NCBI RefSeq assembly: GCF_008123425.1
Contig: NZ_VSSS01000013.1
Location: 207,811 to 271,810, forward strand
Length of the DNA stretch: 64,000 bases
From: Bradyrhizobium rifense
GTDB taxonomy: Bacteria > Pseudomonadota > Alphaproteobacteria > Rhizobiales > Xanthobacteraceae
Reading direction: 5' to 3'
In this document: positions 52,376-60,604 of the stretch, in pieces
How the letters are laid out: each line of letters opens with the position of its first letter
How positions within the stretch are numbered: position 1 is the stretch's first letter
Position numbers and translations under genes: made by a program
The notes under the pieces: generated by a model
The model's database searches: none
What the model was told of the DNA's origin: nothing
What the model saw: the letters and a program-made list of their open reading frames with translations, nothing else

Positions 52376-53350
52376 ATGGGACGACGTTCGGAGCGGTTGA
52401 GTAGACAAGGTGCACTCGCTGGCGATGCCGGCGAAGGTGATGTCATCCAGGTGGTGTCGCGCGCGTTCGACGTGTTGCGATGCTTCGAGGGCCACGAGGC
52501 CAGGCTCGGCAATCTCGAGATTTCAAATCGCTGCGGCCTGCCGCGCTCGACGGTGTCGCGGCTCACGCACACGCTGACGCGCATGGGGCAGCTGGTCTAT
52601 CTGCCGCGTGACCAGAAATATCGCATCGGTCCGAGCGCAGTGGCGATGAGCGCCTCGATGATGAAGGGCGCGCAGCTGCGCAGCATGATCCGGCAGCGGC
52701 TGCAGGAAGTCGCCGAGCAATTGCCGGGCACTGTCGGCTTCGTCGTGCCCGATCGCTTCCATCTCGTCTATCTCCAGTTCGCGCGCTCGGCCTCTGCGCT
52801 CGGTCTGCACGAGGGCACTGGCAGCCGCATCTCGATGGCTTCGACCGCTGCGGGCGCGGCCTACACCGCGGCCTTGTCGCCGGAAGTCGGCGATGCCTAT
52901 ATCGCCGAGATGGAGCGCGAAGCGCCCGAGGCTGCAAAAATCCTGCGGCCTCGCATCGAGGCCAACCGGCAGTCGCTGCACGAGCGCGGCTATGTCACGG
53001 CCTGCGGCTTGTGGAGCCCGCACATCAATGGCCTGGCGGTGCCGATCTGGTCGCCGCAATATCAGACCTTCGTGGTCGTCACGATCGGCCTTCTCTCGGC
53101 GATGTATGACGAGCAGCGCCTGCATGCCGAAGTCGCGCCGGTGATGGTCGCGCTCGGCCGTTCGCTCGGCAGCCTGATGGAGGGCGCGGAAGGCGACGCC
53201 TTCAACAACCGCATCTCGCGCAAACCGGTCGCAATGGCCGTGCACAACAATAACAAGCCGATCAATTCGGAGGGAGTGGATGAACTGGAAGCCGGAACTC
53301 GACGAGCTCGCCCGGCGCGAAGCCTTCGCGCGGGAGATGGGCGGCGTTGA
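52376..53350 (+). CDS. IclR-family transcriptional regulator
   Basis: A 324-aa regulator. The winged HTH is at about residues 22-90 (VVSRAFDVLRCFEGH, LPRSTVSRLTHTLTRMG), followed by the IclR effector domain (SMASTAAGAAYTAAL, HINGLAVPIW). The last 25 residues (VDELEAGTRRARP and on) lie over the start of the carboxyltransferase gene and look like out-of-family sequence. It probably controls its own gene, the divergent biotin carrier and the downstream carboxyltransferase. Confidence 0.9.
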   Translation: MGRRSERLSRQGALAGDAGEGDVIQVVSRAFDVLRCFEGHEARLGNLEISNRCGLPRSTVSRLTHTLTRMGQLVYLPRDQKYRIGPSAVAMSASMMKGAQLRSMIRQRLQEVAEQLPGTVGFVVPDRFHLVYLQFARSASALGLHEGTGSRISMASTAAGAAYTAALSPEVGDAYIAEMEREAPEAAKILRPRIEANRQSLHERGYVTACGLWSPHINGLAVPIWSPQYQTFVVVTIGLLSAMYDEQRLHAEVAPVMVALGRSLGSLMEGAEGDAFNNRISRKPVAMAVHNNNKPINSEGVDELEAGTRRARPARSLRAGDGRR

Positions 53351-54839
53351 CAAGGTCAAGCGACAGCATGACCAGGGCCGGCTGACTGTTCGGGAACGCA
53401 TCGACAAACTGATCGACAGGGGTAGCTTCCACGAGATCGGTGCCGTCTCCGGCATCGGTGAGTACGATTCCAGCGGTGAGCTGAAGACCGTGACGCCGGC
53501 GAACTGCGTGTTCGGCCGCGCGCGCGTCGATGGCCGCACGGTCGTCGTGGTCGGTGATGATTTCACCGTACGCGGTGGTTCTGCCGATGCGTCGATCTCG
53601 GCAAAGCCCTTGATGGCGGAGGAGATGGCGCACGACTTCCGTTTGCCCATCGTCCGCATCATCGAGGGCTCCGGCGGCGGCGGCTCGGTCAAGACCATCG
53701 AGACCAAGGGCGCGGCGAACCTGCCGGGCGGCATCGGCGGCACGCGCTGGTATCGCTTCACGACGGAGAATTTGTCGCGCGTGCCGGTGGTCGCACTCGG
53801 CCTCGGCTCGGTTGCGGGCCTGGGCGCGGCGCGTCTGGCCGCCAGCCACTATTCCATCATGACGCGGAAGTCCGCGATGTTCGTCGCAGGGCCGCCGGTG
53901 GTGAAGGCGCTGGGCCAAAACCTCTCGAAGGAAGAGCTCGGTGGCGCCGACATCCAGACCCGCGCCGGCGCGGTCGATCATGCCGTCGACACCGAGGAGG
54001 AGGCCTTTGCCTGCGCGCGGCGCTTCCTGTCGTATCTGCCGTCATCGGTCTACGAACTGCCGCCGACCTTGCCCTGCATCGACAATCCGGAGCGCAGCGA
54101 AGAGGCGCTGATGAATGCGGTGCCGCGCAACCGCAAGCAGGTCTACAAGATACGGCCGATCATCGAGCAGGTGGTCGACAAGGGCTCGTTCTTCGAGGTC
54201 GCCAGCAATTTCGGCAAGCCGATCATCGTGGGCCTGGCGCGGCTCGAGGGCCGGGCGGTGATGCTGCTCGCCAGCGACAGTTTTCATTATGGCGGCTCCT
54301 GGACGGCGGATGCCTGCCAGAAGGTGGTACGCTGGGTCGACTTCGCCGAGACCTTCCATCTGCCGATCGTCTATCTCATGGATTGCCCCGGCTTCATGAT
54401 CGGCCTCGACGCCGAGAAGGCAGCGACCATCCGCCATGGCGTGCGCGCCATGGCCGCGGTCAACCAGACCACCGTGCCCTGGTGCACCGTGATCCTGCGC
54501 AACGCTTTTGGTGTGGCGGGTGTCGTGCATCAGCCGGCCGACCGCTTCTCGATCCGCTACGCCTGGCCGTCCGCCTACTGGGGCTCGCTGCCGCTCGAGG
54601 GCGGCATCGAGGCCGCCTACCGCGCCGACATTGACGCGGCCGAAGACAAGGCCGCCAAGCTCAACGAGATCCAAGAGCGGCTCAACAAGCTGCGCTCGCC
54701 GTTCCGCTCGGCCGAAAAATTCTGGGTCGAAGAGATCATTGATCCCCGCAAGACGCGCTCGCTGCTCTGCGAGTTCGCGCGTCTCGCCGAGCCGCTGCGA
54801 AAAGCAGGACCGCCGGAGAACATGACGATCCGGCCGTAA
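53280..54839 (+). CDS. Acyl-CoA carboxylase carboxyltransferase (beta) subunit
   Basis: A 519-aa biotin-dependent carboxyltransferase of the propionyl/methylcrotonyl-CoA carboxylase family with two crotonase-like halves. Features are VKRQHDQGRLTVRERID, IIEGSGGGGSVKTIETKG (oxyanion glycines), LGSVAGLGAARLA and CPGFMIGLDAEKAATIRHG in the second half. GGAGGGAGTGG precedes ATG 53280, which lies inside the end of the IclR gene (71-bp overlap). No biotin carboxylase gene is in the window. Acyl-CoA specificity is unknown. A decayed copy of part of this gene is found at 55598-55738. Confidence 0.92.
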   Translation: MNWKPELDELARREAFAREMGGVDKVKRQHDQGRLTVRERIDKLIDRGSFHEIGAVSGIGEYDSSGELKTVTPANCVFGRARVDGRTVVVVGDDFTVRGGSADASISAKPLMAEEMAHDFRLPIVRIIEGSGGGGSVKTIETKGAANLPGGIGGTRWYRFTTENLSRVPVVALGLGSVAGLGAARLAASHYSIMTRKSAMFVAGPPVVKALGQNLSKEELGGADIQTRAGAVDHAVDTEEEAFACARRFLSYLPSSVYELPPTLPCIDNPERSEEALMNAVPRNRKQVYKIRPIIEQVVDKGSFFEVASNFGKPIIVGLARLEGRAVMLLASDSFHYGGSWTADACQKVVRWVDFAETFHLPIVYLMDCPGFMIGLDAEKAATIRHGVRAMAAVNQTTVPWCTVILRNAFGVAGVVHQPADRFSIRYAWPSAYWGSLPLEGGIEAAYRADIDAAEDKAAKLNEIQERLNKLRSPFRSAEKFWVEEIIDPRKTRSLLCEFARLAEPLRKAGPPENMTIRP

Positions 54840-54842
54840 CGC

Positions 54843-54903
54843 CGTCACTGCGCGCGAAGTGAAGCAATCAGCGTCTCACTGCGGACACGGTCTGGATTGC
54901 TGT
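54843..54903. repeat. Degraded copy of the CGTCATTGCGAG repeat
   Basis: The stretch CGTCACTGCGCGCGAAGTGA, then AAGCAATCAG and TGCGGACACGGTCTGGATTGCT, follows the order of the inner half of the element at 27621-27739 read in reverse, with several changes. It starts four bases after the carboxyltransferase stop codon. Confidence 0.55.
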
Positions 54904-55046
54904 GTCCCAATCCGGATGCGCGGGGAACACATTCGAAGCGGCGGTGCCTAAATCCGGCCATTTTTCGCCGCGCTTCAGGCCCATTTCGGTCAAACCGATA
55001 TTGGTAGCTCATAGCCGGGGCAGGCCCCTCCAGACGGAGTCCTGCA

Positions 55047-55586
55047 ATGATCAAGAGAGTAATTTCTGCGTGTTTCTTATTTGCCGTTAGTTCAGTTGCC
55101 TCGGAAGCGCGACCCTCTCACAGTTTTCAAGCGCCCGGATGCAACGTCACCATGCCCTGCGACTTCTCGTATGCGCAGCCGCGACGCGAGCGGGCTCCGC
55201 GCCAGGCATTGCAAGCCTATCGCGCAACGCAAATGACGGTGACCGACGCGGGCAACACCGCCACGACAATCAGCGTGTCCGGTGGCGAGCGCGTCATCGG
55301 CGGCCGTCCGGCCGGTTGTCCGTCGTCCTTCTGCGGCTGTGGCGCGGCGCTGCGCGTCTTCGGCCACCACGTGCCGGATTTGAACCTCGCGGCCAACTGG
55401 CTGCGTTTCCCGCGGACGTCGCCGGCGCCGGGAATGGTTGCGGCCCGCCGCGGGCACGTCTTCGTTCTGGAGCAGCCCCTCGGTGGCGACATGTGGATGG
55501 CCTATGACGCCAATTCGGGCGGCCACGCCACCCGCATGCACGCGCGTTCGCTGCGGGGCTACACCATCGTCAACCCGCGCGGCTGA
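55047..55586 (+). CDS. Secreted hypothetical protein with several cysteines
   Basis: A 179-aa protein with a signal peptide (MIKRVISACFLFAVSSVASEA). Mature part has cysteine pairs (GCNVTMPC, GCPSSFCGCG) and a C-terminal glycine/histidine-rich stretch. It is probably periplasmic and disulfide-bonded. I recognise no domain. It is a single gene between the carboxyltransferase gene and a remnant of that gene. Confidence 0.65.
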   Translation: MIKRVISACFLFAVSSVASEARPSHSFQAPGCNVTMPCDFSYAQPRRERAPRQALQAYRATQMTVTDAGNTATTISVSGGERVIGGRPAGCPSSFCGCGAALRVFGHHVPDLNLAANWLRFPRTSPAPGMVAARRGHVFVLEQPLGGDMWMAYDANSGGHATRMHARSLRGYTIVNPRG

Positions 55587-55597
55587 GACAGGTGGAG

Positions 55598-55738
55598 TGC
55601 CCCGGCTGTGATCGGCCTCGACGCCGAGAAAGCGGCGAGCATCGGCCATGGCGTCCGCGCCATGGCCGCGGTCAACCAGACCACCGTGCCTGGTGAACCG
55701 TGATCCTGCGCAACGCCTTCGGCGCGACCAGCGTCGTA
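55598..55738 (+). pseudogene. Decayed partial copy of the acyl-CoA carboxylase carboxyltransferase gene
   Basis: The stretch matches 54384-54526 of the intact gene almost base for base in long blocks: ATCGGCCTCGACGCCGAGAA, then CGCGCCATGGCCGCGGTCAA, CCAGACCACCGTGCC and TGATCCTGCGCAACGC are shared. It differs by small deletions (three bases after CCCCGGCT, and about one or two at TGCCTGG) that break the frame. It encodes nothing by itself. It is a relic of a duplication or of a second carboxylase gene. Confidence 0.8.
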
Positions 55739-55817
55739 TTTGGGCAAAATTGATCTAGCGCAACACCACGCATCCAATTGTCTGCAAGCGTCTCGTTTGG
55801 AACGAGGGAGAGACGTC

Positions 55818-55937
55818 ATGACAAGCGCGGGAAACGCAATGCTTTGGACGGGCGTATTCTTCTGCCTGTCGTTCGCTGCAATTTTTGCAATTTGGTTTGC
55901 CGAGCGGTTGCGCGCGAGTTCCCCGAGGAAGCTGTAA
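55818..55937 (+). CDS. Small single-pass membrane protein (39 aa)
   Basis: ATG 55818 is preceded by AGGGAGAGACGTC. The 39-residue peptide has one hydrophobic helix (MLWTGVFFCLSFAAIFAIWF, about residues 8-27) and a basic C-terminus (ERLRASSPRKL), so Nin-Cout or the reverse cannot be fixed. No family is recognised. The frame is open upstream to 55740 but that part is less likely to be translated. Confidence 0.5.
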   Translation: MTSAGNAMLWTGVFFCLSFAAIFAIWFAERLRASSPRKL

Positions 55938-55969
55938 CGCCTTCAGGTCCGGCGCATCGTCAGCTGTCA

Positions 55970-57445
55970 TCACACCCGCAGCACCTTGCCCGGATTCATG
56001 ATGTTCTGCGGGTCGAGCGCGCGCTTGATGGTGCGCATGATGTCGAGCTCGGTCTTCGAGCGGTAATGGTTGAGTTCGTCGAGCTTTTCGATGCCGATGC
56101 CGTGCTCCGCCGAGATCGAGCCGCCCATGGAGGTGATGAGATCGTTCACGGCCCGCGTGATCGCGGCGGTGTATTGGTTCAGCGTCTGCTGATCCATGCC
56201 GATCGGCCCCATAAAGGAGAAATGCAGATTGCCGTCACCGATGTGGCCCAGCGGATAGGGGCGAATGCTCGGGAGAATGTCGAGCACGGCCTTGAGCCCC
56301 TTGTCGATGAACTCCGGAATTCTGGAAATCGCCACCGACATATCGTAGCTGATCCCCGGACCCTCGGCGCGGGAGGCCTCGGCCATGGCTTCCCGGATGC
56401 GCCACATGTTGCGTGATTGACTGACGGTCTGCGCGATCACCGCGTCGACCACGCGGCCGGCCTCGAGCTGGTCGGCGAGAAACTGCTCCAGCTTCTCCGA
56501 CATGCCATCGGCCCCGTCCTGCCGCGGGCGCGAGGACGACCATTCAAGCAGCAGGTACCACGGTGTATCCGCCCTCAGCGGATCCTGGACGCCGGGAATG
56601 TGGCGCATCACGAGGTCGACGGCCGCGCGGCTCAGCAGCTCGCAGGACCCGACATTGTCCTCGGAGGCCGCATGCGCTTCGGAGAGGATCTCCAGCGCCG
56701 CGCGCGGATCGCGGACAGCCAGCCACGCCGTGGCGACGTCCTTCGGCGCCGGCCATAGCTTGAGAACGGCCTTGGTGATGATGCCGAGCGTCCCCTCGGC
56801 GCCCATGAAGAGATGCTTGAGGTCGTAGCCAGTGTTGTCCTTCTTCAGCGCTCGCAATCCGTTCCAGACATCGCCGTTGGGCAGGACGACCTCGAGCCCG
56901 AACACGAGGTTGCGCGCGTTGCCATAGCGCAGCACCTGCACGCCGCCGGCGTTGGTCGAGAGATTGCCGCCGATCATGCAGGAGCCCTCGGCGCCAAGGC
57001 TCAACGGCAGGAACCTGTCGTGCGCCGCCGCGGTCTCCTGCAGCGTCTGCAAAACGCAGCCGGCCTCGACCGTCATCGCATAGCCGACGGGATCGACGTC
57101 CAGCACGCGGTTCATGCGGCCGAGCGACAGCACGATGCCGGTGTGCGCAGGCCAGGGCGTGGCGGCGCCCATCAGCCCGGTGTTGCCACCCTGCGGCACG
57201 ATCGCGACGCCGTGGTCATGGCAAAGCCGGACTACTTTCGAGACTTCCTCGGTATTGCCGGGACGTATGACGGCCCCGGCGCCGCCAACCAGCAGCCCCC
57301 GCCAATCCGTGACGAACGGCTGCTTGCCGTGCTCGTCCTCGATGAAACCCTTCTCGCCCACGATCGCGCGCAAGGCGTCGCGTAGCTCTGCGGTCACAGG
57401 CGCGGTCGGAATGGCGGGTACGGGCAACGGGAAGGCAGTCGGCAT
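55970..57445 (-). CDS. FAD-binding oxidoreductase, GlcD/D-2-hydroxyacid dehydrogenase type
   Basis: A 491-aa flavoprotein of the vanillyl-alcohol oxidase family, similar to D-lactate, D-2-hydroxyglutarate and glycolate dehydrogenase subunits. The FAD-binding PP loop is PQGGNTGLMGAA near residue 85; LGAEGSCMIGGNLSTNAGG and YDLKHLFMGAEGTLGIIT follow, and the C-terminal cap has HIGDGNLHFSF and SISAEHGIG. No GlcE/GlcF partner is nearby, so it is probably a single-chain 2-hydroxyacid dehydrogenase using an electron-transfer acceptor. Substrate uncertain. Confidence 0.9.
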   Translation of the reverse strand: MPTAFPLPVPAIPTAPVTAELRDALRAIVGEKGFIEDEHGKQPFVTDWRGLLVGGAGAVIRPGNTEEVSKVVRLCHDHGVAIVPQGGNTGLMGAATPWPAHTGIVLSLGRMNRVLDVDPVGYAMTVEAGCVLQTLQETAAAHDRFLPLSLGAEGSCMIGGNLSTNAGGVQVLRYGNARNLVFGLEVVLPNGDVWNGLRALKKDNTGYDLKHLFMGAEGTLGIITKAVLKLWPAPKDVATAWLAVRDPRAALEILSEAHAASEDNVGSCELLSRAAVDLVMRHIPGVQDPLRADTPWYLLLEWSSSRPRQDGADGMSEKLEQFLADQLEAGRVVDAVIAQTVSQSRNMWRIREAMAEASRAEGPGISYDMSVAISRIPEFIDKGLKAVLDILPSIRPYPLGHIGDGNLHFSFMGPIGMDQQTLNQYTAAITRAVNDLITSMGGSISAEHGIGIEKLDELNHYRSKTELDIMRTIKRALDPQNIMNPGKVLRV

Positions 57446-57646
57446 TTTGTTTCCCCTGGCGCATCTTGGTGTGCACTGCGCGCGCGAAGCGCTTGGGCCG
57501 TATTGTCCACGTTTGGGCCGTGAAGTCTAACGGCAATATCGGTCACATCGGGACAAATTCAGCAACATCGCCAAACATGTTCGCCAACATCTTGCGGCTG
57601 TTCCTGCCTAGGAGGTGACGGGGCTTCATCGATCAGGACAGGCAGA

Positions 57647-58141
57647 ATGCGATTGAATTCTCTGGCGGCGCACATAGGCATCGGTGCGGCCTGTCTCGTG
57701 CTTGGCGGCATCGGCCCGGTGCGCGCGGAGCCGGTGTTCGACAGTCTGGGCGGCGCATGGTCGGGCATCGGGACGATGAAGCCGTCGGACGGCCCGCGTG
57801 AGAAGGTGCGCTGCAAGGTGGCCTACAACGTCACCAAGCCCGGCCGTTCCCTGAGCCTCGACCTGCGCTGCGCGAGCGATGCGTACAAGATGGTCCTGTC
57901 CGCGAACATCGATCAGGACGGGACCGAGCTGTCGGGCAACTGGTTCGAGCACGAATACCGGCAGGGCGGCAAGGTCGTCGGCACCAACAAGGACGGCTTG
58001 ATCGAGGCGCGCATCGAGGGAAACACCGTGGCTGCGCTGGTGACGATCCAGACCAAAGCCAATCATCAGTCGTTCCTGATGGAGGCGCCGGGCTCCTGGA
58101 TGTCGGAGGTCGCGATCGAATTGAACAAGGACGTGAAGTGA
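57647..58141 (+). CDS. Secreted hypothetical protein
   Basis: A 164-aa protein with a signal peptide to about residue 27 (ending GPVRAEP). The mature part is rich in beta-strand patterns (GAWSGIGTMKPSDGPREKVRC, DLRCASDAYKMVLSANI), with two cysteines that may form a disulfide, similar to small periplasmic lipocalin-like domains. No named family is recognised. The stop overlaps the GTG start of the EF-hand gene by three bases, so both are probably one operon. Confidence 0.65.
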   Translation: MRLNSLAAHIGIGAACLVLGGIGPVRAEPVFDSLGGAWSGIGTMKPSDGPREKVRCKVAYNVTKPGRSLSLDLRCASDAYKMVLSANIDQDGTELSGNWFEHEYRQGGKVVGTNKDGLIEARIEGNTVAALVTIQTKANHQSFLMEAPGSWMSEVAIELNKDVK

Positions 58142-58659
58142 CAGTGCGCGCATCACGAGCCTTCGGGTCCTTACTCGTCGTCATCGTATCTTCCTTCGTT
58201 TGCATCTCTCAACCTCGCGCGCAAATGCCCCCGGGAGGCGGGACGCCGCCCCGCGCAGATCCTCTTCCTGATGGGCCGCCGATCTGGGACTACGATCACG
58301 ACGGCACCTACACCTGCGATGAATGGAAAAGATATATGGACCAGCTGTTCCGGCTGGCCGACAAGAACCGCGACGGCTATCTCAGCGCGTCGGAATTCCC
58401 CGTCATCCGGCGCGCCGAGCGGAGCTTCGCCCAGGCGGAGCTCGGATATTTCGACGACAATGGCGACGGCAAAATCAGCCGCTCCGAGCTCGTGGACAAG
58501 CCGAGCCGCTTCATCGGCCAGTACGACAGCAACGCGGACTGCAAGGTCACCGCGGCGGAGTTGAGGGGCGGCACATCGCCGGCGCCCGGCGGTGGCGGCC
58601 GGCCGGGGCGGGGCGGCGGTGGACCGGGCGGGGCAGGTGGCTTTGGGCCGAAGTTCTAG
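58138..58659 (+). CDS. Secreted EF-hand protein
   Basis: A 173-aa calcium-binding protein. The start is GTG and the signal peptide ends near QPRAQM. Four EF-hand-like loops are seen: DYDHDGTYTCDEW, DKNRDGYLSASEF, DDNGDGKISRSEL and DSNADCKVTAAEL; the second and third are the most canonical, and the last has Cys in place of Gly. The C-terminus is a Gly/Pro-rich tail. Periplasmic calcium binding is likely; role unknown. Co-encoded with the upstream secreted protein. Confidence 0.85.
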   Translation: MTVRASRAFGSLLVVIVSSFVCISQPRAQMPPGGGTPPRADPLPDGPPIWDYDHDGTYTCDEWKRYMDQLFRLADKNRDGYLSASEFPVIRRAERSFAQAELGYFDDNGDGKISRSELVDKPSRFIGQYDSNADCKVTAAELRGGTSPAPGGGGRPGRGGGGPGGAGGFGPKF

Positions 58660-59621
58660 CGGGACCCGGCCGCCAGAAATCCGTCGACGGCATCAAACGC
58701 CTGCCATCGGCCGGTTTCGAGGAACAGGGAATGGGTCGCATCGCGGATCTCGATCCAGCTTCGCGTCGGCGCAGAAGAGAGCCTCGCGAATACCGCCTGC
58801 GCCATGTCGATCGGGCAATCGCGATCAAGGTCGCCGTGAACGATCAGCACCGGCACCGTGATCTCTGCAGGGTCGTAAATCGGTTTGCCTGACGCCCAAT
58901 AGTCGCGGCTGTCCTGCACGGTGCCGTTTGGCGCGCGCAGCCGGTCCGGGCGGAGCTCCGATTGGGCGAACGTGGCCTCGGCCCAGGTCTCGAACCATGC
59001 ATCCGGCAGAATGGCTGTCCTCTTGTCCTCGGGCACACCGTTGAGCCAGCGTGCCCTGGCAGCCGTCCGATCGACAATCCGGTAAGCGCCGAGCGTGCCA
59101 CCGGCATCAGCGGCGCTTGGCGTCGTTCGCAGCCATTGCGGCGCGATCAGGATCAGTTTGGCGACATGATCGGGATGATCCGATGTGTAGCGCGCCATGA
59201 TCGTGGTGCCCCAGGACCAGCCCATCAAATTGATACGGTCGAGCCCGCGTCGCTTCCGGATGAAGGACACGGCGGCACCGACATCGGCGACCGCGACGGG
59301 CGTGCGCACGACCGGCGCATGGTCGAGCGGTGGGCCCGCCATCTCCGCGGGTTTGGTCGAACGGCCATAGCCCCTGATGTCGACGAGATAGACGTCGAAG
59401 CCGCGTCTCGCCAGATGATCCATCCACGACACTCCGTCGAGGGGAAGGTCGAACGAGGTCGAGGCCGGGTAGGTCGATCCGGCCACGAAAAGGAGCGTTC
59501 GTTCCGGGGTGAACGTCGCGAGGCTCGCAAGACGCTTGTTGCGGACGAACAGCTCGATGCCATCAGTATCGCTCGGGATCATGAACTCTTCGCGGATGAT
59601 ATCCGTCTGCGGTTGCTGCAT
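58656..59621 (-). CDS. Alpha/beta-fold hydrolase
   Basis: A 321-aa hydrolase. The nucleophile elbow is GWSWGTT with Ser136; Asp in HGDLDRDCP and His in RDATHSLFLE complete a likely triad. YLVDIRGYGRSTKPAEM is typical of serine hydrolases and epoxide-hydrolase-like enzymes. ATG 59621 has AGGAG upstream; the frame is open to 59666. It is encoded 13 bases after the metallo-hydrolase gene on the same strand, so the two are likely one operon that breaks down an ester or lactone. Confidence 0.88.
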   Translation of the reverse strand: MQQPQTDIIREEFMIPSDTDGIELFVRNKRLASLATFTPERTLLFVAGSTYPASTSFDLPLDGVSWMDHLARRGFDVYLVDIRGYGRSTKPAEMAGPPLDHAPVVRTPVAVADVGAAVSFIRKRRGLDRINLMGWSWGTTIMARYTSDHPDHVAKLILIAPQWLRTTPSAADAGGTLGAYRIVDRTAARARWLNGVPEDKRTAILPDAWFETWAEATFAQSELRPDRLRAPNGTVQDSRDYWASGKPIYDPAEITVPVLIVHGDLDRDCPIDMAQAVFARLSSAPTRSWIEIRDATHSLFLETGRWQAFDAVDGFLAAGSR

Positions 59622-59634
59622 CTCTGGTCTCCTG

Positions 59635-60507
59635 TCAGGCGAAACGCCAATCGAATCCGTCGCCACGGCGCGTCACGAAGCCGGCCGAGCTTGCGGCGAA
59701 ATGCGCGGTGAACACTTTTGCCGCCTCGTCGGCGGCACGCTCCAGCAGCCAGCGGCGCGATGCGCGCGCCTTCGCGGGATCATCGCAGAAAGCGCTGTTC
59801 CAGTCAGGGCGAAACACCTGGAGCGGTTGGTGCATGATGTCTCCGCTGAAGTATCCCTTCGCGCCGCGATCGGCGAGCTCGAACACGACGTGGCCTGGAC
59901 TATGCCCCGGTGTCGCGTGTACGGCGAGGCCGTTGGCGAGCAGGCCATCGCCGTCGATGATCTCGGCTTGCCCGGCCTCGATCACCGGCAGGACGCTGTC
60001 GGCGTAGACGCCGGCATTGAATCCGCTCTGTCCGGCCGGGCCGGTCCAGTGATCGTGCTCGGCCCTGGAGAAGATATATCTGGCATTGGGGAAGGTCGGC
60101 ACCCAGCGGCCGTCGCGCAGCTCGGTGTTCCAGCCGCAATGGTCGGCGTGGAGATGCGTGCAGCAGACAAAATCGACCTGCTCGGGCGCGACGCCGGCCT
60201 CGGCGAGCCGAGCCAGGAATGGCAGGTTCTGCTGGTGAAAGCGCGGCAGCGCAGGCCGGTTCTTGTGGTTGCCGCCGCAGCTGTCGATCAGCATGACGTG
60301 GCGTTGTGTCTTCAGCACCCAGGTGTGAACGCTGGCGATGAAGCGGTTTTGCGTCTCGTCGAAACATGCGGGGATCATCAGCGCACGATGCTGTTCGAGC
60401 ACGCGGGGATTCCAGTCCGGAAACAGCATGTCGGGAGCGAATCCCAGGCCCCGCTGCTCGGTCACGCGCGTGATCGAGGTCGCGCCGATGCGGTGGATCG
60501 TATCCAT
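59635..60507 (-). CDS. MBL-fold metallo-hydrolase
   Basis: A 290-aa metallo-beta-lactamase-fold hydrolase. The metal motif is His118-x-His120-x-Asp122-His123 in THLHADHCGW, with further ligands in TPGHSPGH and FSGDIMH. Similarity is to lactonase-type members, such as AiiA-like quorum-quenching or sugar lactone enzymes, but no exact match is claimed. ATG 60507 has AGGAG ahead of it. Divergent from a LysR gene that probably regulates it. Confidence 0.9.
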   Translation of the reverse strand: MDTIHRIGATSITRVTEQRGLGFAPDMLFPDWNPRVLEQHRALMIPACFDETQNRFIASVHTWVLKTQRHVMLIDSCGGNHKNRPALPRFHQQNLPFLARLAEAGVAPEQVDFVCCTHLHADHCGWNTELRDGRWVPTFPNARYIFSRAEHDHWTGPAGQSGFNAGVYADSVLPVIEAGQAEIIDGDGLLANGLAVHATPGHSPGHVVFELADRGAKGYFSGDIMHQPLQVFRPDWNSAFCDDPAKARASRRWLLERAADEAAKVFTAHFAASSAGFVTRRGDGFDWRFA

Positions 60508-60604
60508 GAACAGGTCTCCTGCGGGAGCGTGAAATACGATTGCCCATGTGCCGCAGCCTGTGCGATCATTGAAATCGATAGTAGAGATAGGAGGTATAGG
60601 CAGG

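Noticed and set aside
53280..53350. Frameshift between the IclR and carboxyltransferase genes
   Set aside because: Both genes have complete domains, and the carboxyltransferase has its own ribosome site; a 71-bp overlap with a short non-conserved IclR tail is sufficient.
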